Assembly: GCF_900188255.1 (NCBI RefSeq)
Contig: NZ_FZNS01000003.1
Coordinates: forward strand, 1 to 64,000
Origin: Hymenobacter mucosus
GTDB lineage: Bacteria > Bacteroidota > Bacteroidia > Cytophagales > Hymenobacteraceae
Length of the DNA: 64,000 nt
Reading direction: 5' to 3'
The translations under genes were made by a program, and so were the position numbers. Below, in pieces: positions 44,181 through 52,393 of this stretch (the first letter of the stretch is position 1; the number at the start of each line of letters is the position of its first letter). A model generated the notes under the pieces. That model worked only from the letters and a program-made list of their open reading frames with translations. It ran no database searches and was not told the origin of the DNA.

Positions 44181-45956
44181 TTACATAAAATACTTCAGGC
44201 GAATAACTTCCTTCTCGTTCAGGAAACGCCACTTGCCGCGGGGCAGATCCTTCTTGGTCAGACCTGCGTACTGCACCCGGTCCAGCGTTACGACGTCGTA
44301 CCCCAAGTGCTCAAAAATGCGGCGTACGATGCGGTTGCGCCCCGTATGAATCTCAATGCCTACAAAGTGGGCATTACCGGCTACTACTGCCACATCATCT
44401 ACCTCGGCTTTACCGTCTTCCAGTTCCAAGCCTTCTGCAATCTGGCGCAGGTGCTCCTCCGTCAGCGGCTTGTCGAGCTCTACTTGATAGATTTTTTTGT
44501 TCCGATTTGAGGGGTGAGAAAGCTTCTGGGCTACCTCTCCATCGTTGGTGAATAGCAACAGACCCGTCGTATTTCGGTCCAGGCGACCCACGGGGAAAAT
44601 CCGCTCCTTAGAAGCTCCTGCTACCAGTTCCATCACCGTACGACGGCCTTCTGGGTCATCGGTGGTAGTAATGAAATCCTTTGGCTTATTCAGCAGTACA
44701 TACACCTGCTTTTCCCGGTTCAGATTGGTCTTGCCGTACTGCACCGTATCCGTGGGCTGCACTTTGTAACCCATCTCCGTTACTACCTCACCGTTCACGC
44801 GAATCTCACCGGCTGCAATCAGGGCATCGGCCTCCCGGCGGGAGCAGATACCAGCATTGGCGATGTAGCGGTTCAGACGAGTAAGGTCACCGGCTTGGTC
44901 GTCTTCTTCGCGGCGACGCTTGTTGCCACGGGTTTTGTCCTCTTCGTAGAACTTTAGGTTTTTGTAGTCAGGAGCTTCGCCCGCTATGTCTCCGCGCTTG
45001 CGCTTACCAGCTTGGTTGGAATCTAGGTCGCGGCCCGTATGCTTGTTGCGGGCGGGGCGCTCCTCAAAGGAGCGCGTAGGCCGCTCATCGCGTCGGTCGG
45101 TACCGCCAAAACGTTTTTCACCGGTACCACGCGTGTCACGGTCTGCACTATAGCCGCTTGGGCGTGCTGTCCGCTTCTCACCAAAGCTACCTCCACCGTA
45201 GCCACCTTCACGGCGCTCCGTTGCTTGACGGCGTGGGGGCTGTTCATTGGCGTCTAGCTCGCTTGGCCGACCACGATAGTCGAAAGGCCGAGCACTACGC
45301 ACTTCACGGTCAGGGCCACTTGCGTCCCGGCTGCGGTCAAAGCCTGCATCGGGGCGGGGTGCGAAGGTGTTGCTACGTGGGGCCGGAGCATCCTGCTCGT
45401 ATGGGTTCTGCTTGTTGAACTTACGGTTCCGCTCGCCAGGTGCACCGCGTGGTACGGTAGGCTTGCCTTCCTGCTGGTAGGGCTGGCCCTGCCACGTTTT
45501 CCTAGCCTCGTAGGGGCGTACTGGACGCGCCTCTTCGCCGCTCCGGTCATTGTCACGCCGGTCATCGAAGCGACGCGGAGCGCGCTCGTTACTAAAGTCG
45601 CGCCCTGCACCAGAGCGCTGCCCAAAGCCGCCGGGGCGTCCTTCCCCACTGCGGTTGAAGTCACGACCACTCGATGGACGCTGACCAAAGCTGCTACCTG
45701 TAGCGCCAAACTTCTTGGAACCACCAGAGTTGGAAGTGCCAAATTTCTTAGGGCCGCCAAATCCGCTGCCCGTGCTACGACCAAATCCTGACCGGTCGTT
45801 GGGAGCGTCGCTGCGGTTGCTGCCAAAACGGGCACCACCGGAAGTGCTCCGGTCGTCGCGGCTAGAGCCTGAAAACTTGCGGGATCCTTCGCTACCAGGT
45901 GCGGTGCGGGAGGGACGACGGTTGGGCGCATCGCCCGAGTAATGTTTCTTGCCCAT
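44181..45956 (-). CDS. RluB-type 23S rRNA pseudouridine synthase with long RG-rich extension
   Basis: 591 aa from the ATG at 45956. The last 240 or so residues are standard: an S4 RNA-binding domain (RLNRYIANAGICSRREADAL) and the RsuA/RluB catalytic domain (FPVGRLDRNTTGLLLFTNDG, with the catalytic Asp in GRLDRN; GRNRIVRRIFEHLGYDV). The first 340 or so residues are low-complexity, rich in Gly, Arg, Ser, Asp and Phe (GRDFNRSGEGRPGGFGQ), and resemble RGG-type RNA-binding disordered tails. E. coli homologues lack this. It modifies 23S rRNA uridine. Confidence 0.9.
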   Translation of the reverse strand: MGKKHYSGDAPNRRPSRTAPGSEGSRKFSGSSRDDRSTSGGARFGSNRSDAPNDRSGFGRSTGSGFGGPKKFGTSNSGGSKKFGATGSSFGQRPSSGRDFNRSGEGRPGGFGQRSGAGRDFSNERAPRRFDDRRDNDRSGEEARPVRPYEARKTWQGQPYQQEGKPTVPRGAPGERNRKFNKQNPYEQDAPAPRSNTFAPRPDAGFDRSRDASGPDREVRSARPFDYRGRPSELDANEQPPRRQATERREGGYGGGSFGEKRTARPSGYSADRDTRGTGEKRFGGTDRRDERPTRSFEERPARNKHTGRDLDSNQAGKRKRGDIAGEAPDYKNLKFYEEDKTRGNKRRREEDDQAGDLTRLNRYIANAGICSRREADALIAAGEIRVNGEVVTEMGYKVQPTDTVQYGKTNLNREKQVYVLLNKPKDFITTTDDPEGRRTVMELVAGASKERIFPVGRLDRNTTGLLLFTNDGEVAQKLSHPSNRNKKIYQVELDKPLTEEHLRQIAEGLELEDGKAEVDDVAVVAGNAHFVGIEIHTGRNRIVRRIFEHLGYDVVTLDRVQYAGLTKKDLPRGKWRFLNEKEVIRLKYFM

Positions 45957-46137
45957 ATGGAAGAAGCGTAAGTGCCGTATCGCTACGGTACAAGTGAAAT
46001 AAGTAGTGCAAAGAAAGACGGTGTACACCGCAAAGGCGAAACCACCAGTCTAAGAAAACAGTGCCCGGACTATCGGCTCGGTCTTCAATGAAAGACTACG
46101 GCCGCTAATCCGGGCTATGCGTAAGTAGTGTAATGCG

Positions 46138-46521
46138 CTAGTCGCGACGGGCCATCTTGGCCTCAATCGAATGTTGCGTGTGGGGTACAGCACGCAGGCG
46201 TTCTTTCGGAATCAGCTTACCGGTGCCAATGCAAACTCCATAGGTGCCGTTTTTGATGCGTACTAGGGCATTCTCGAGCTGTTGGATAAACTTCATCTGG
46301 CGCGAAGCCAGCTGGTTCAAGCTTTCCTTCTCAGCCGTGTCGGCGCCATCCTCCAATACCTTCGACGACGAAGCCGTGTTATCGGTACCAGAGTCGTTCT
46401 TCCGGCTTAGCGTTTCTTTAATGAACACTACCTCCTTACGGGCGGCTGTGAGCTTGTCCTGAATGATTTGCTCAAACTCAGCCAGCTCCTCCCTGGAATA
46501 GCGTAGGGGTGCTTCACTCAT
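46138..46521 (-). CDS. DksA/TraR-like protein without a zinc finger
   Basis: 127 aa. A long coiled-coil N terminus (about 10-75) is followed by GTYGVCIGTGKLIPKERLRAVPHTQHSIEAK. In DksA this last part is a four-cysteine zinc finger; here only one Cys remains. The Bacteroidota version commonly lacks the metal site. DksA-type factors bind RNA polymerase's secondary channel and act with ppGpp. Whether this one does so is uncertain, since the coiled-coil tip residues cannot be judged reliably. Confidence 0.82.
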   Translation of the reverse strand: MSEAPLRYSREELAEFEQIIQDKLTAARKEVVFIKETLSRKNDSGTDNTASSSKVLEDGADTAEKESLNQLASRQMKFIQQLENALVRIKNGTYGVCIGTGKLIPKERLRAVPHTQHSIEAKMARRD

Positions 46522-46699
46522 GTTAATGCAGGAAGATTAATGGTGATTGACGATAATTAGAATCCCAGCCAGTAGTAGGCCCTAACCCGTTGGCCATCCA
46601 ACAGATGGCACAGGAAATTAGTTTACCACACCAACTTCCGTCTTGCCCCGTGAAGAGCTAGGGTGTGGCACTCCCACTACAACAGGGTGTTTCCGGGCA

Positions 46700-46707
46700 C
46701 AAAGCTA
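46700..46707 (-). promoter_or_regulatory. Possible -7 element for the DksA-like gene
   Basis: Minus-strand TAGCTTTG, a TAnnTTTG match, followed by TGCCCGG. A TTG occurs 17 nt upstream. It would give a leader of about 170 nt. Confidence 0.4.
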
Positions 46708-46812
46708 CGCTTTTGTCTCCGAATCAACTATTAGCCACTAACGCTCAACCGTTCAGGTTCAATATCCTGCCAGAAAGCGCTTCCATATTTGGAATGACGT
46801 AGTCTCCTACTG

Positions 46813-47289
46813 TTAGAATCCGAGCATGTGAATAGCAGCTACTGCTGCTTCAACGCCCTTATTACCATGCTTGCCACCTGCCCGATCCCAGGCTTGCTCG
46901 AGGTTGTTGGTAGTTACCACCCCGAATATGACGGGTTTGTTAAATTTCAGGGCAACGTTGGTTATCCCGTTGGCTACCGCATGACAGATGTAGTCATCGT
47001 GCTTAGTGTCGCCTTTGATAACTACGCCTAGACAGATTACAGCGTCTATCTCCTCATGCTGTGCTAGCAATTGCGCCCCCAACGTTAGCTCAAAGCTACC
47101 GGGTACAGTGTTCCGAAATACATTCTCTGCTTTGGCCCCATGCTTGAGTAGCGTTTCTAGTGCGCCTTGGGCCAGGGTATCCGTAATGTCGCGGTTCCAC
47201 TCCGCTACAACCAATCCGAAGCGCTTCTCGGAGATATCAATAAAATGGTCGGACGTATAGTCACTGAGGTTCTTGAGCGAAGTAGCCAT
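46813..47289 (-). CDS. ribH: 6,7-dimethyl-8-ribityllumazine synthase (RibH)
   Basis: 158 aa. The lumazine synthase motifs are present: FGLVVAEWNRDITDTL near the N terminus, VPGSFELTLGAQLL (phosphate and pyrimidine site), GVVIKGDTKHDDYIC with the catalytic His, and VIFGVVTTNNLEQAWDRAG. It performs the penultimate step of riboflavin synthesis. Other rib genes are not adjacent. A TATCTTTG -7 element is upstream at 47338-47345. Confidence 0.95.
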   Translation of the reverse strand: MATSLKNLSDYTSDHFIDISEKRFGLVVAEWNRDITDTLAQGALETLLKHGAKAENVFRNTVPGSFELTLGAQLLAQHEEIDAVICLGVVIKGDTKHDDYICHAVANGITNVALKFNKPVIFGVVTTNNLEQAWDRAGGKHGNKGVEAAVAAIHMLGF

Positions 47290-47337
47290 GTAAGGCAGAA
47301 TTTACTAGGTGCAGAAAATCACTTGGGGTACTGCCGA

Positions 47338-47345
47338 CAAAGATA
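47338..47345 (-). promoter_or_regulatory. Possible -7 element of ribH
   Basis: Minus-strand TATCTTTG matches TAnnTTTG, 49 bp upstream of the start codon. The -33 TTG is not evident. Confidence 0.45.
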
Positions 47346-47376
47346 GGCCGAACGCCTCCTTCGTATAGTAGTTCTC

Positions 47377-47417
47377 AAAACAAGAAGAGGCAGCCAGTGG
47401 CTGCCTCTTCTTGTTTT
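47377..47417 (-). terminator. 20-bp near-loopless palindrome terminator
   Basis: Arms 47377-47396 and 47398-47417 are exact complements around a single G. It follows the stop of the leftward TPR gene (47449) and precedes ribH. The strand ends in TTCTTGTTTT. Confidence 0.75.
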
Positions 47418-47448
47418 AAACTGTTGGGCTAAGCTTGTAGATGCTGAC

Positions 47449-48219
47449 CTACTTGCCAGCCAAACCCTCAGCCCGTGCCTTATATTGACGAGCTTCCGCG
47501 GCCTCAGCAGCAGCTGGATATTCCGTCAGGATCTTGTCGTAGGCGCTGATAGCTCCCGCGTAGTCATTTGCTTGTTCCCGGGCAGTAGCCTCCTTCAGCA
47601 AATAGATAGGCGAGAAGTACTCGTTGGCATTGTGGTTAGCTGCCTTGTTGTAAAAGTCAGCAGCTTCCTTGTTCTGGTTTTGCTCCAGATGGGCGTCTCC
47701 TAGCAGAGCGTAAGCCCGAGCTTGCACCAGCAAGTCATCGGAGCTAAAGTCTTCCAAGAAATCGACTGCTGCCTTAAAGTTACCCTGCTTGAGAGCAGCG
47801 GCACCCGCGTAGAAGTTGGCTAGGTTTCCAGCGTCGGTTCCACTGTACTCGCTAGCTATGCGCTCCAAGCCCAGGTTCCGTCCGTCGCCTTTCATTGCCT
47901 GCTGCAAAGAATCGGCTTCCCAATAATCCACTGCCTGGAACATAGCCGCCTGCGCTTTGCCATCTTGTGAAGAGCGCCATATGTAGTAGCCAAAGCCACC
48001 AGCCACAGCCAGCACTACCACGGCTAGTAGCCCTAACAGTACACTCTTGTTACGGCGCAGGAAATCTTCCGAGTTTGCTAGCCGGGTAGCCAGTGCGTCG
48101 GGGTCTTCCAATAGCGGGTGCTCCGGGTTGTACGCCTCCACTGGTTGGAGCGGATCGGACGTCACCTGTTGCTGCTGGCGGGCCTGGGGACTTTTGCCCG
48201 TGAAGGGAATTTTGGACAT
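47449..48219 (-). CDS. Membrane-anchored TPR protein (YfgM-like)
   Basis: 256 aa. A cytoplasmic N-terminal stretch of 55 residues precedes one membrane helix (about 58-78, VLLGLLAVVVLAVAGGFGYY), then helical TPR units (GNFKAAVDFLEDF, ARAYALLGDAHLEQNQNKEA, AISAYDKILTEYPAAAEAAEA). This layout resembles YfgM, which associates with SecYEG and periplasmic chaperones. It lies 50 bp downstream of pdhA in the same direction. Confidence 0.83.
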   Translation of the reverse strand: MSKIPFTGKSPQARQQQQVTSDPLQPVEAYNPEHPLLEDPDALATRLANSEDFLRRNKSVLLGLLAVVVLAVAGGFGYYIWRSSQDGKAQAAMFQAVDYWEADSLQQAMKGDGRNLGLERIASEYSGTDAGNLANFYAGAAALKQGNFKAAVDFLEDFSSDDLLVQARAYALLGDAHLEQNQNKEAADFYNKAANHNANEYFSPIYLLKEATAREQANDYAGAISAYDKILTEYPAAAEAAEARQYKARAEGLAGK

Positions 48220-48269
48220 GAGGATAACTCAAAAAGGCGGCGTGAGGCCTACTTAACTTGCGCGCCGTA

Positions 48270-49442
48270 CTAGTCGCGGATATAAGGATAATCCTGCTGT
48301 ACGTACACGTCTTTATATAGCTCGTCGGCCGTTGGGTAAGGCGAATTTTCGGCGAAGTCTACCGACTCTTGTACCTGTACTTTAATCTTGTCATCAATGG
48401 CCGTTAGCTCCTCCTCAGTAGCCATGTTGTGCGTGAGGATGGTGTGGCGTACGGATTCGATGGAGTCGCGCGAGCGGTAATCTTCTACTTCTTCCTTGGT
48501 ACGGTACTTCGCCGGGTCGCTCATGGAGTGGCCCTTATAGCGGTAGGTCTTGAACTCTAGGAACGTTGGGCCTTCGCCAGCACGAGCACGCTCAGCAGCC
48601 CGAGCTACCGCGTTATGCACGTCTTCTACGTTCATCGCATTCACGGGCTCCGAAGGCATGTCGTAGCTCTCACCTAAGGTGTAGAGTTCGGTTACGTTCG
48701 AAGTACGCTGTACCGAAGTACCCATAGCGTAGCCGTTGTTTTCTACCACGAAGATGACAGGCAGCTTCCACAGCATAGCCATGTTGAAGGCTTCGTGCAA
48801 CGCACCCTGACGAACCGCACCATCGCCCATGTAGCAAATGCACAGGTTGCCCGTTTTGTTGTACTTCTCAGCAAAGGCAATTCCAGCTCCCAAGGGAACC
48901 TGCCCACCTACGATACCATGACCACCGATAAAGTTTACGTTCTTATCGAAGATGTGCATGGAGCCACCTTTGCCCTTGGAGCAGCCGGTTGCTTTCGCAA
49001 ACAGCTCAGCCATGATGGCGTTTGGTGAGGTGCCCAGCGCTAGCGGGTGAGCATGGTCCCGATAAGCGGTAATCCACTTATCGTCTTTGGTCAGGGCCGA
49101 AACGGCTCCGGCAACGCATGCCTCCTGACCAATGTAGAGGTGACAGAAACCTTTAATCTTCTGTTGACCGTAGAGCTGACCAGCCTTCTCCTCAAACTTG
49201 CGCATGAGCTGCATTTGCTCATACCACTGCAAGTACGTCTCCTTCGGAAACTCAGGGGTTTCGGGTGTCGTCGCTCGTGGAGCGCCGGTTGCGGCTAGAG
49301 CCTCTTCGTTCGAAGGGGGCAATACCGGATCTGGTTGCTTTACCGTATCGGTCGCAGCCTTTTTGGTTGCAGCTTTCGGGGCCGACGATTTTTTCGCCGA
49401 ATTGGAAGCCTTTGGGGCAGCCTTTACTTTCGTCTCCGCCAT
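48270..49442 (-). CDS. pdhA: Pyruvate dehydrogenase E1 component, alpha subunit
   Basis: 390 aa from the ATG at 49442. The catalytic core starts near residue 65 (YLQWYEQMQLMRKFEEKA). It has GSMHIFDKNVNFIGGHGIVGGQ and the thiamine-diphosphate motif MGDGAVRQGALHEAFNMA ending VVENNGYAMGT. With the beta subunit (not in this window) it decarboxylates pyruvate. The first 60 residues are Lys/Ala/Ser/Thr-rich and look like a disordered tail, unusual for the family. It is divergent from recF. Confidence 0.93.
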   Translation of the reverse strand: MAETKVKAAPKASNSAKKSSAPKAATKKAATDTVKQPDPVLPPSNEEALAATGAPRATTPETPEFPKETYLQWYEQMQLMRKFEEKAGQLYGQQKIKGFCHLYIGQEACVAGAVSALTKDDKWITAYRDHAHPLALGTSPNAIMAELFAKATGCSKGKGGSMHIFDKNVNFIGGHGIVGGQVPLGAGIAFAEKYNKTGNLCICYMGDGAVRQGALHEAFNMAMLWKLPVIFVVENNGYAMGTSVQRTSNVTELYTLGESYDMPSEPVNAMNVEDVHNAVARAAERARAGEGPTFLEFKTYRYKGHSMSDPAKYRTKEEVEDYRSRDSIESVRHTILTHNMATEEELTAIDDKIKVQVQESVDFAENSPYPTADELYKDVYVQQDYPYIRD

Positions 49443-49508
49443 CTTGCTTTCGGTTGTTCGCGTTTGGGATGCGAAAGTACGTAAAAGGATTGCAATTCCG
49501 AACCTCGC

Positions 49509-50621
49509 ATGACTCTCGAAACGCTGCACCTACTTTTCTTTAAAAATTACGATGAAGCCAATCTGCGCTTCTCTCCTCATATCAACTGTTTCGTAGGTGA
49601 TAATGGCAGCGGTAAAACCAATTTACTAGATGCTATTCACTACCTCTCGCTAACTAAGAGTGCTTTCACGTCTACTGATGCAAACAGCATTAAGCAGGGC
49701 GAAGAGTTCTTTGTGGTAAAGGGGCGCTTTCAGTCAACAAAGGATGACAAAGGCGAGCTAATTCAGTGCAGCCTGCGTGCTGGTCAGAAGAAATCTGTGC
49801 TACACGACAAGCAGCCCTACGACCGCATCTCTGACCATATCGGGCGCTATCCGGTGGTTCTCATCTCTCCCTACGACACGGACTTGATTCGGCAGGGCAG
49901 TGAAGAGCGCCGTAAGTACTTCGATAGTCTTATCTCCCAGCTCGACCATGAGTATTTGGAACTACTCATCAAGTACTCCTATTTACTTAAGCAACGTAAC
50001 TCCCTGCTCAAGCTTGCCACGGATAGACAAGGTGGCTATGACCGTGAGTATTTGCTTGTGCTTGACGAGCAACTGGCTCCACTTGGAGAGCAGCTTGTGG
50101 CACGCCGGCAAGAATTCCTGCACGAGTTTGAGCCCATCTTTCAGCGCCACTATGAACTACTTGCTGATGGGCGGGAGCAGGTGACCCTCACATATAAGAG
50201 CGACCTTCCAGGGACAGACTTCTTAAAGCTACTGCGGCTACAGGAGCGAAAGGACCTGAGTCTTCAACGAACTACTGTGGGCCCCCACCGCGACGATGTC
50301 ACGTTTCTGATGGATACCATGCCTGTAAAAGGCTACGGGTCCCAAGGGCAGCAGAAGTCTTTTGCCATTGCGCTTAAGTTGGCACAGTTTGAAATCGTTG
50401 CAACTCGTCAGCAGCAAAAACCCCTGCTTTTGCTTGATGACATTTTTGACCGCTTGGATGAGAAGCGCATTACTCGCCTCATGCAACTCGTGGCAAACCG
50501 CACATTCGGGCAAATATTCTTGACCGACACGCACTTGGAGCGTACCGACCAAATTCTCTCTGCCCTATCTGATGACATCGCCCGGTTCCGAGTGGAATCG
50601 GGGGTTGTGAAGCCGCTGTAG
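49509..50621 (+). CDS. recF: DNA replication and repair protein RecF
   Basis: 370 aa SMC-like ATPase. Walker A FVGDNGSGKTNLLDAIHYLS near residues 28-47, ABC-signature region GYGSQGQQKSFAIALKLAQF near 278-297, and Walker B PLLLLDDIFDRLDEKR. It loads RecA at gapped single-stranded DNA with RecOR. It is followed at 77 bp by the DUF721 gene. dnaA, dnaN and gyrB are not adjacent. Confidence 0.95.
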   Translation: MTLETLHLLFFKNYDEANLRFSPHINCFVGDNGSGKTNLLDAIHYLSLTKSAFTSTDANSIKQGEEFFVVKGRFQSTKDDKGELIQCSLRAGQKKSVLHDKQPYDRISDHIGRYPVVLISPYDTDLIRQGSEERRKYFDSLISQLDHEYLELLIKYSYLLKQRNSLLKLATDRQGGYDREYLLVLDEQLAPLGEQLVARRQEFLHEFEPIFQRHYELLADGREQVTLTYKSDLPGTDFLKLLRLQERKDLSLQRTTVGPHRDDVTFLMDTMPVKGYGSQGQQKSFAIALKLAQFEIVATRQQQKPLLLLDDIFDRLDEKRITRLMQLVANRTFGQIFLTDTHLERTDQILSALSDDIARFRVESGVVKPL

Positions 50622-50634
50622 GACCCTAGTTAAG

Positions 50635-50642
50635 TATCTTTG
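50635..50642 (+). promoter_or_regulatory. Possible -7 element before the DUF721 gene
   Basis: TATCTTTG, a perfect TAnnTTTG, 57 bp before the start. It suggests the gene has its own promoter in addition to any recF read-through. No -33 TTG at the right spacing. Confidence 0.45.
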
Positions 50643-50698
50643 TAGGGGTGCCGCTGCTTTGGCATCTGCGCGAACTTCGCGCGCGTTATTTTACTGCA

Positions 50699-51022
50699 AT
50701 GGCATTTAAGAAACTTCCCTTGTCTGAAAATTCCCGTCAGTCAGACATCGTTCCGCTGAAGGACGGAATTAAGTCGCTGCTACGGGCCTACCGGCTTCAG
50801 GGAAAGCTAAATGAAGTAGTGGTAGTAGCTAGCTGGGAGAAGGTCATGGGAAAGGCAGTTGCTTTAAAAACCCAGGAAGTCTACGTGAGCAACAGCAAGC
50901 TTTTTGTTCGTCTCTCCTCCGCCCCACTCAAGCACGAGCTTGTAATGGCTAAGACTCGCGTTTTAGAAATCATCAATGCTGAGGTCGGTGAAGAGGTTAT
51001 CAAGGAAGTGGTCTTTCTCTAA
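50699..51022 (+). CDS. DUF721/DciA-type protein (probable replicative helicase loader)
   Basis: 107 aa from the ATG at 50699. A DUF721 pattern is visible: LKDGIKSLLRAYRLQGKLNEV, VVASWEKVMGKAVALKTQEV and KLFVRLSSAPLKHELVMAK. DUF721 proteins include DciA, the ancestral loader of the DnaB helicase in bacteria without DnaC/DnaI. It sits directly after recF. Assigned to the family with confidence; the loader function is from family knowledge. Confidence 0.78.
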   Translation: MAFKKLPLSENSRQSDIVPLKDGIKSLLRAYRLQGKLNEVVVVASWEKVMGKAVALKTQEVYVSNSKLFVRLSSAPLKHELVMAKTRVLEIINAEVGEEVIKEVVFL

Positions 51023-51077
51023 CACCCCCCTTTCTCCTCAAGGTAGTTATATCAGTCCTTCCCTTCACACCCTTTGT

Positions 51078-51125
51078 AAGCCGCCGTCCAAGGTTCTGCC
51101 TTGGGTAGCGGCTTTCACTTTTCTT
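51078..51125 (+). terminator. Terminator after the DUF721 gene
   Basis: Outer stem AAGCCGC/GCGGCTT (51078-51084 and 51108-51114), inner stem CCAAGG/CCTTGG, followed by TCACTTTTCTT. Confidence 0.65.
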
Positions 51126-51244
51126 GTTGGGTCGTGCTCGTTTGAAATTTACATCTGTTGAGGTTCTTTTAGCTGGCACCCTTTCGTGCAACAGTTGAAC
51201 TGTCCACTACCACCAACCAATCTAGGTTCTTCACTTATTCTTTG

Positions 51245-51805
51245 ATGACTTCTCTCCTACCCGACTACCGCCCGGTTTCGTACTCTCGAGTCACGCTCAC
51301 CGAACTCATGATTCCATCCTATGCGAATTTCGGCGGCAAGATTCACGGCGGCATCCTACTCTCCCTAATGGATAAGGTTGCGTACGCCGCCGCCTCCAAA
51401 CACGCCGGCACCTATTGCGTGACTGTGAGTGTGGATGGGGTCAACTTCCTCCAACCCGTTGAGGTCGGCGAGTTGGTATCATTACTTGCTTCTGTGAACT
51501 ACGTTGGTCGAACTTCTCTACTAGTCGGCATCAAGGTTATTGCCGAGGACGTTCGTACCGGAACCGTGAAGCACACTAACACTTCCTACTTCACCATGGT
51601 CGCCAAGGATGACGCTGGTAAGCCTACTCAAGTACCCGGCTTGTTGCTCGAATCACAGGAGGACACCCGGCGCTTTTTAGAGGCTATCAAGCGCCGTGAA
51701 TTCAATGCGCAGTACCGGCAAGAATTTGACAATGCCCGCACCATTTTGGCGGTTGACCAGGAGCTGCATTTACTACGGCATGAGCGTTGCCAAATAGGCT
51801 ACTGA
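51245..51805 (+). CDS. Acyl-CoA thioesterase, hot-dog fold
   Basis: 186 aa from the ATG at 51245 (a TTG lies one codon earlier). Hot-dog motifs: MIPSYANFGGKIHGGILLSLMDKVAYAAA (catalytic Asp region), VTVSVDGVNFLQPVEVGELV and the KHTNTSYFTMVA strand, like cytosolic acyl-CoA hydrolases (YciA/BACH type). It hydrolyses acyl-CoA to free acid and CoA. There is an extra C-terminal helical extension of about 45 residues. It stands alone and ends at a terminator. Confidence 0.85.
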   Translation: MTSLLPDYRPVSYSRVTLTELMIPSYANFGGKIHGGILLSLMDKVAYAAASKHAGTYCVTVSVDGVNFLQPVEVGELVSLLASVNYVGRTSLLVGIKVIAEDVRTGTVKHTNTSYFTMVAKDDAGKPTQVPGLLLESQEDTRRFLEAIKRREFNAQYRQEFDNARTILAVDQELHLLRHERCQIGY

Positions 51806-51843
51806 GCACTCCCCTTCTAGTCCTTATTGATTCTCACAAAGGC

Positions 51844-51886
51844 GCCTGCTTTAGCTCCCAGTTCTAGGGGTTGAAGCAGGCTTTTT
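51844..51886 (+). terminator. Terminator of the thioesterase gene
   Basis: Stem GCCTGCTT/AAGCAGGC (51844-51851 and 51874-51881) followed by TTTTTC. Confidence 0.65.
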
Positions 51887-51975
51887 CGTGTCTTACTTAA
51901 CCTAGTTACTCATACGACTTGCAGCGCGGCGGCTGGCTTGTGTATATCTCTTTTGCTACCCTAATACAACAAAAA

Positions 51976-51991
51976 TGTTTCACGTGGAACG
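51976..51991. other. parS centromere-like site
   Basis: The 16-mer TGTTTCACGTGGAACG, read on the other strand, is CGTTCCACGTGAAACA, one mismatch from the parS consensus TGTTNCACGTGAAACA. Its core is the intact CACGTG. It lies in non-coding DNA, 7 bp beyond the stop codon of the small HTH gene and about 1.4 kb from recF. parS sites bind ParB and mark the chromosome origin region. The match is long and specific; ParB occupancy is inferred. Confidence 0.75.
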
Positions 51992-51997
51992 TTTTTG

Positions 51998-52384
51998 TTA
52001 CCTGGGCCCATACACTTTTAACAACAGTTCATTGTAAGCTTCCAGAAGGCTGATGTACTTCGTTTGAAGAGCTAAAAGCTGTTTCGTACAGTCAGGTTCG
52101 GGCTGTTGTAACGATAGTGTTTTGGAGGGTACCGCAGAGCCGGACGTAGGCGATACAGAATGCGTTACAAAAGGCAACGCAGTCTGTTCCGATGTTGTAA
52201 AGTCTTGTGAGAAGTCGTGTCCAATAAGATCACCCACCTTCTTTACAAAACCGTAATCCAAGGTTTCCTCCTTGAATTTACGGTAGATAGTAGGACGTGT
52301 AATACCTAAATCGTCCACGATACGTGTAATGGAAATACCGCTGTTTTTGATGGCTTCCTGAAGGATTTCGCCCTGATGTGACAT
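51998..52384 (-). CDS. Small helix-turn-helix DNA-binding protein with coiled-coil tail
   Basis: 128 aa from the ATG at 52384; the longer frame runs into the repeat field. The N terminus is a helix-turn-helix (ILQEAIKNSGISITRIVDD, then LGITRPTIYRKF). A flexible Ser/Thr/Pro-rich middle follows, and a C-terminal leucine-rich segment (LLALQTKYISLLEAYNELLL) is likely a coiled coil for oligomerisation. No known family name. It reads away from a 200-bp field of GTAACAC/GTGTTAC repeats and ends 7 bp before the parS site. It is probably autoregulated through the repeats. Confidence 0.72.
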   Translation of the reverse strand: MSHQGEILQEAIKNSGISITRIVDDLGITRPTIYRKFKEETLDYGFVKKVGDLIGHDFSQDFTTSEQTALPFVTHSVSPTSGSAVPSKTLSLQQPEPDCTKQLLALQTKYISLLEAYNELLLKVYGPR

Positions 52385-52393
52385 AAGACAGAC

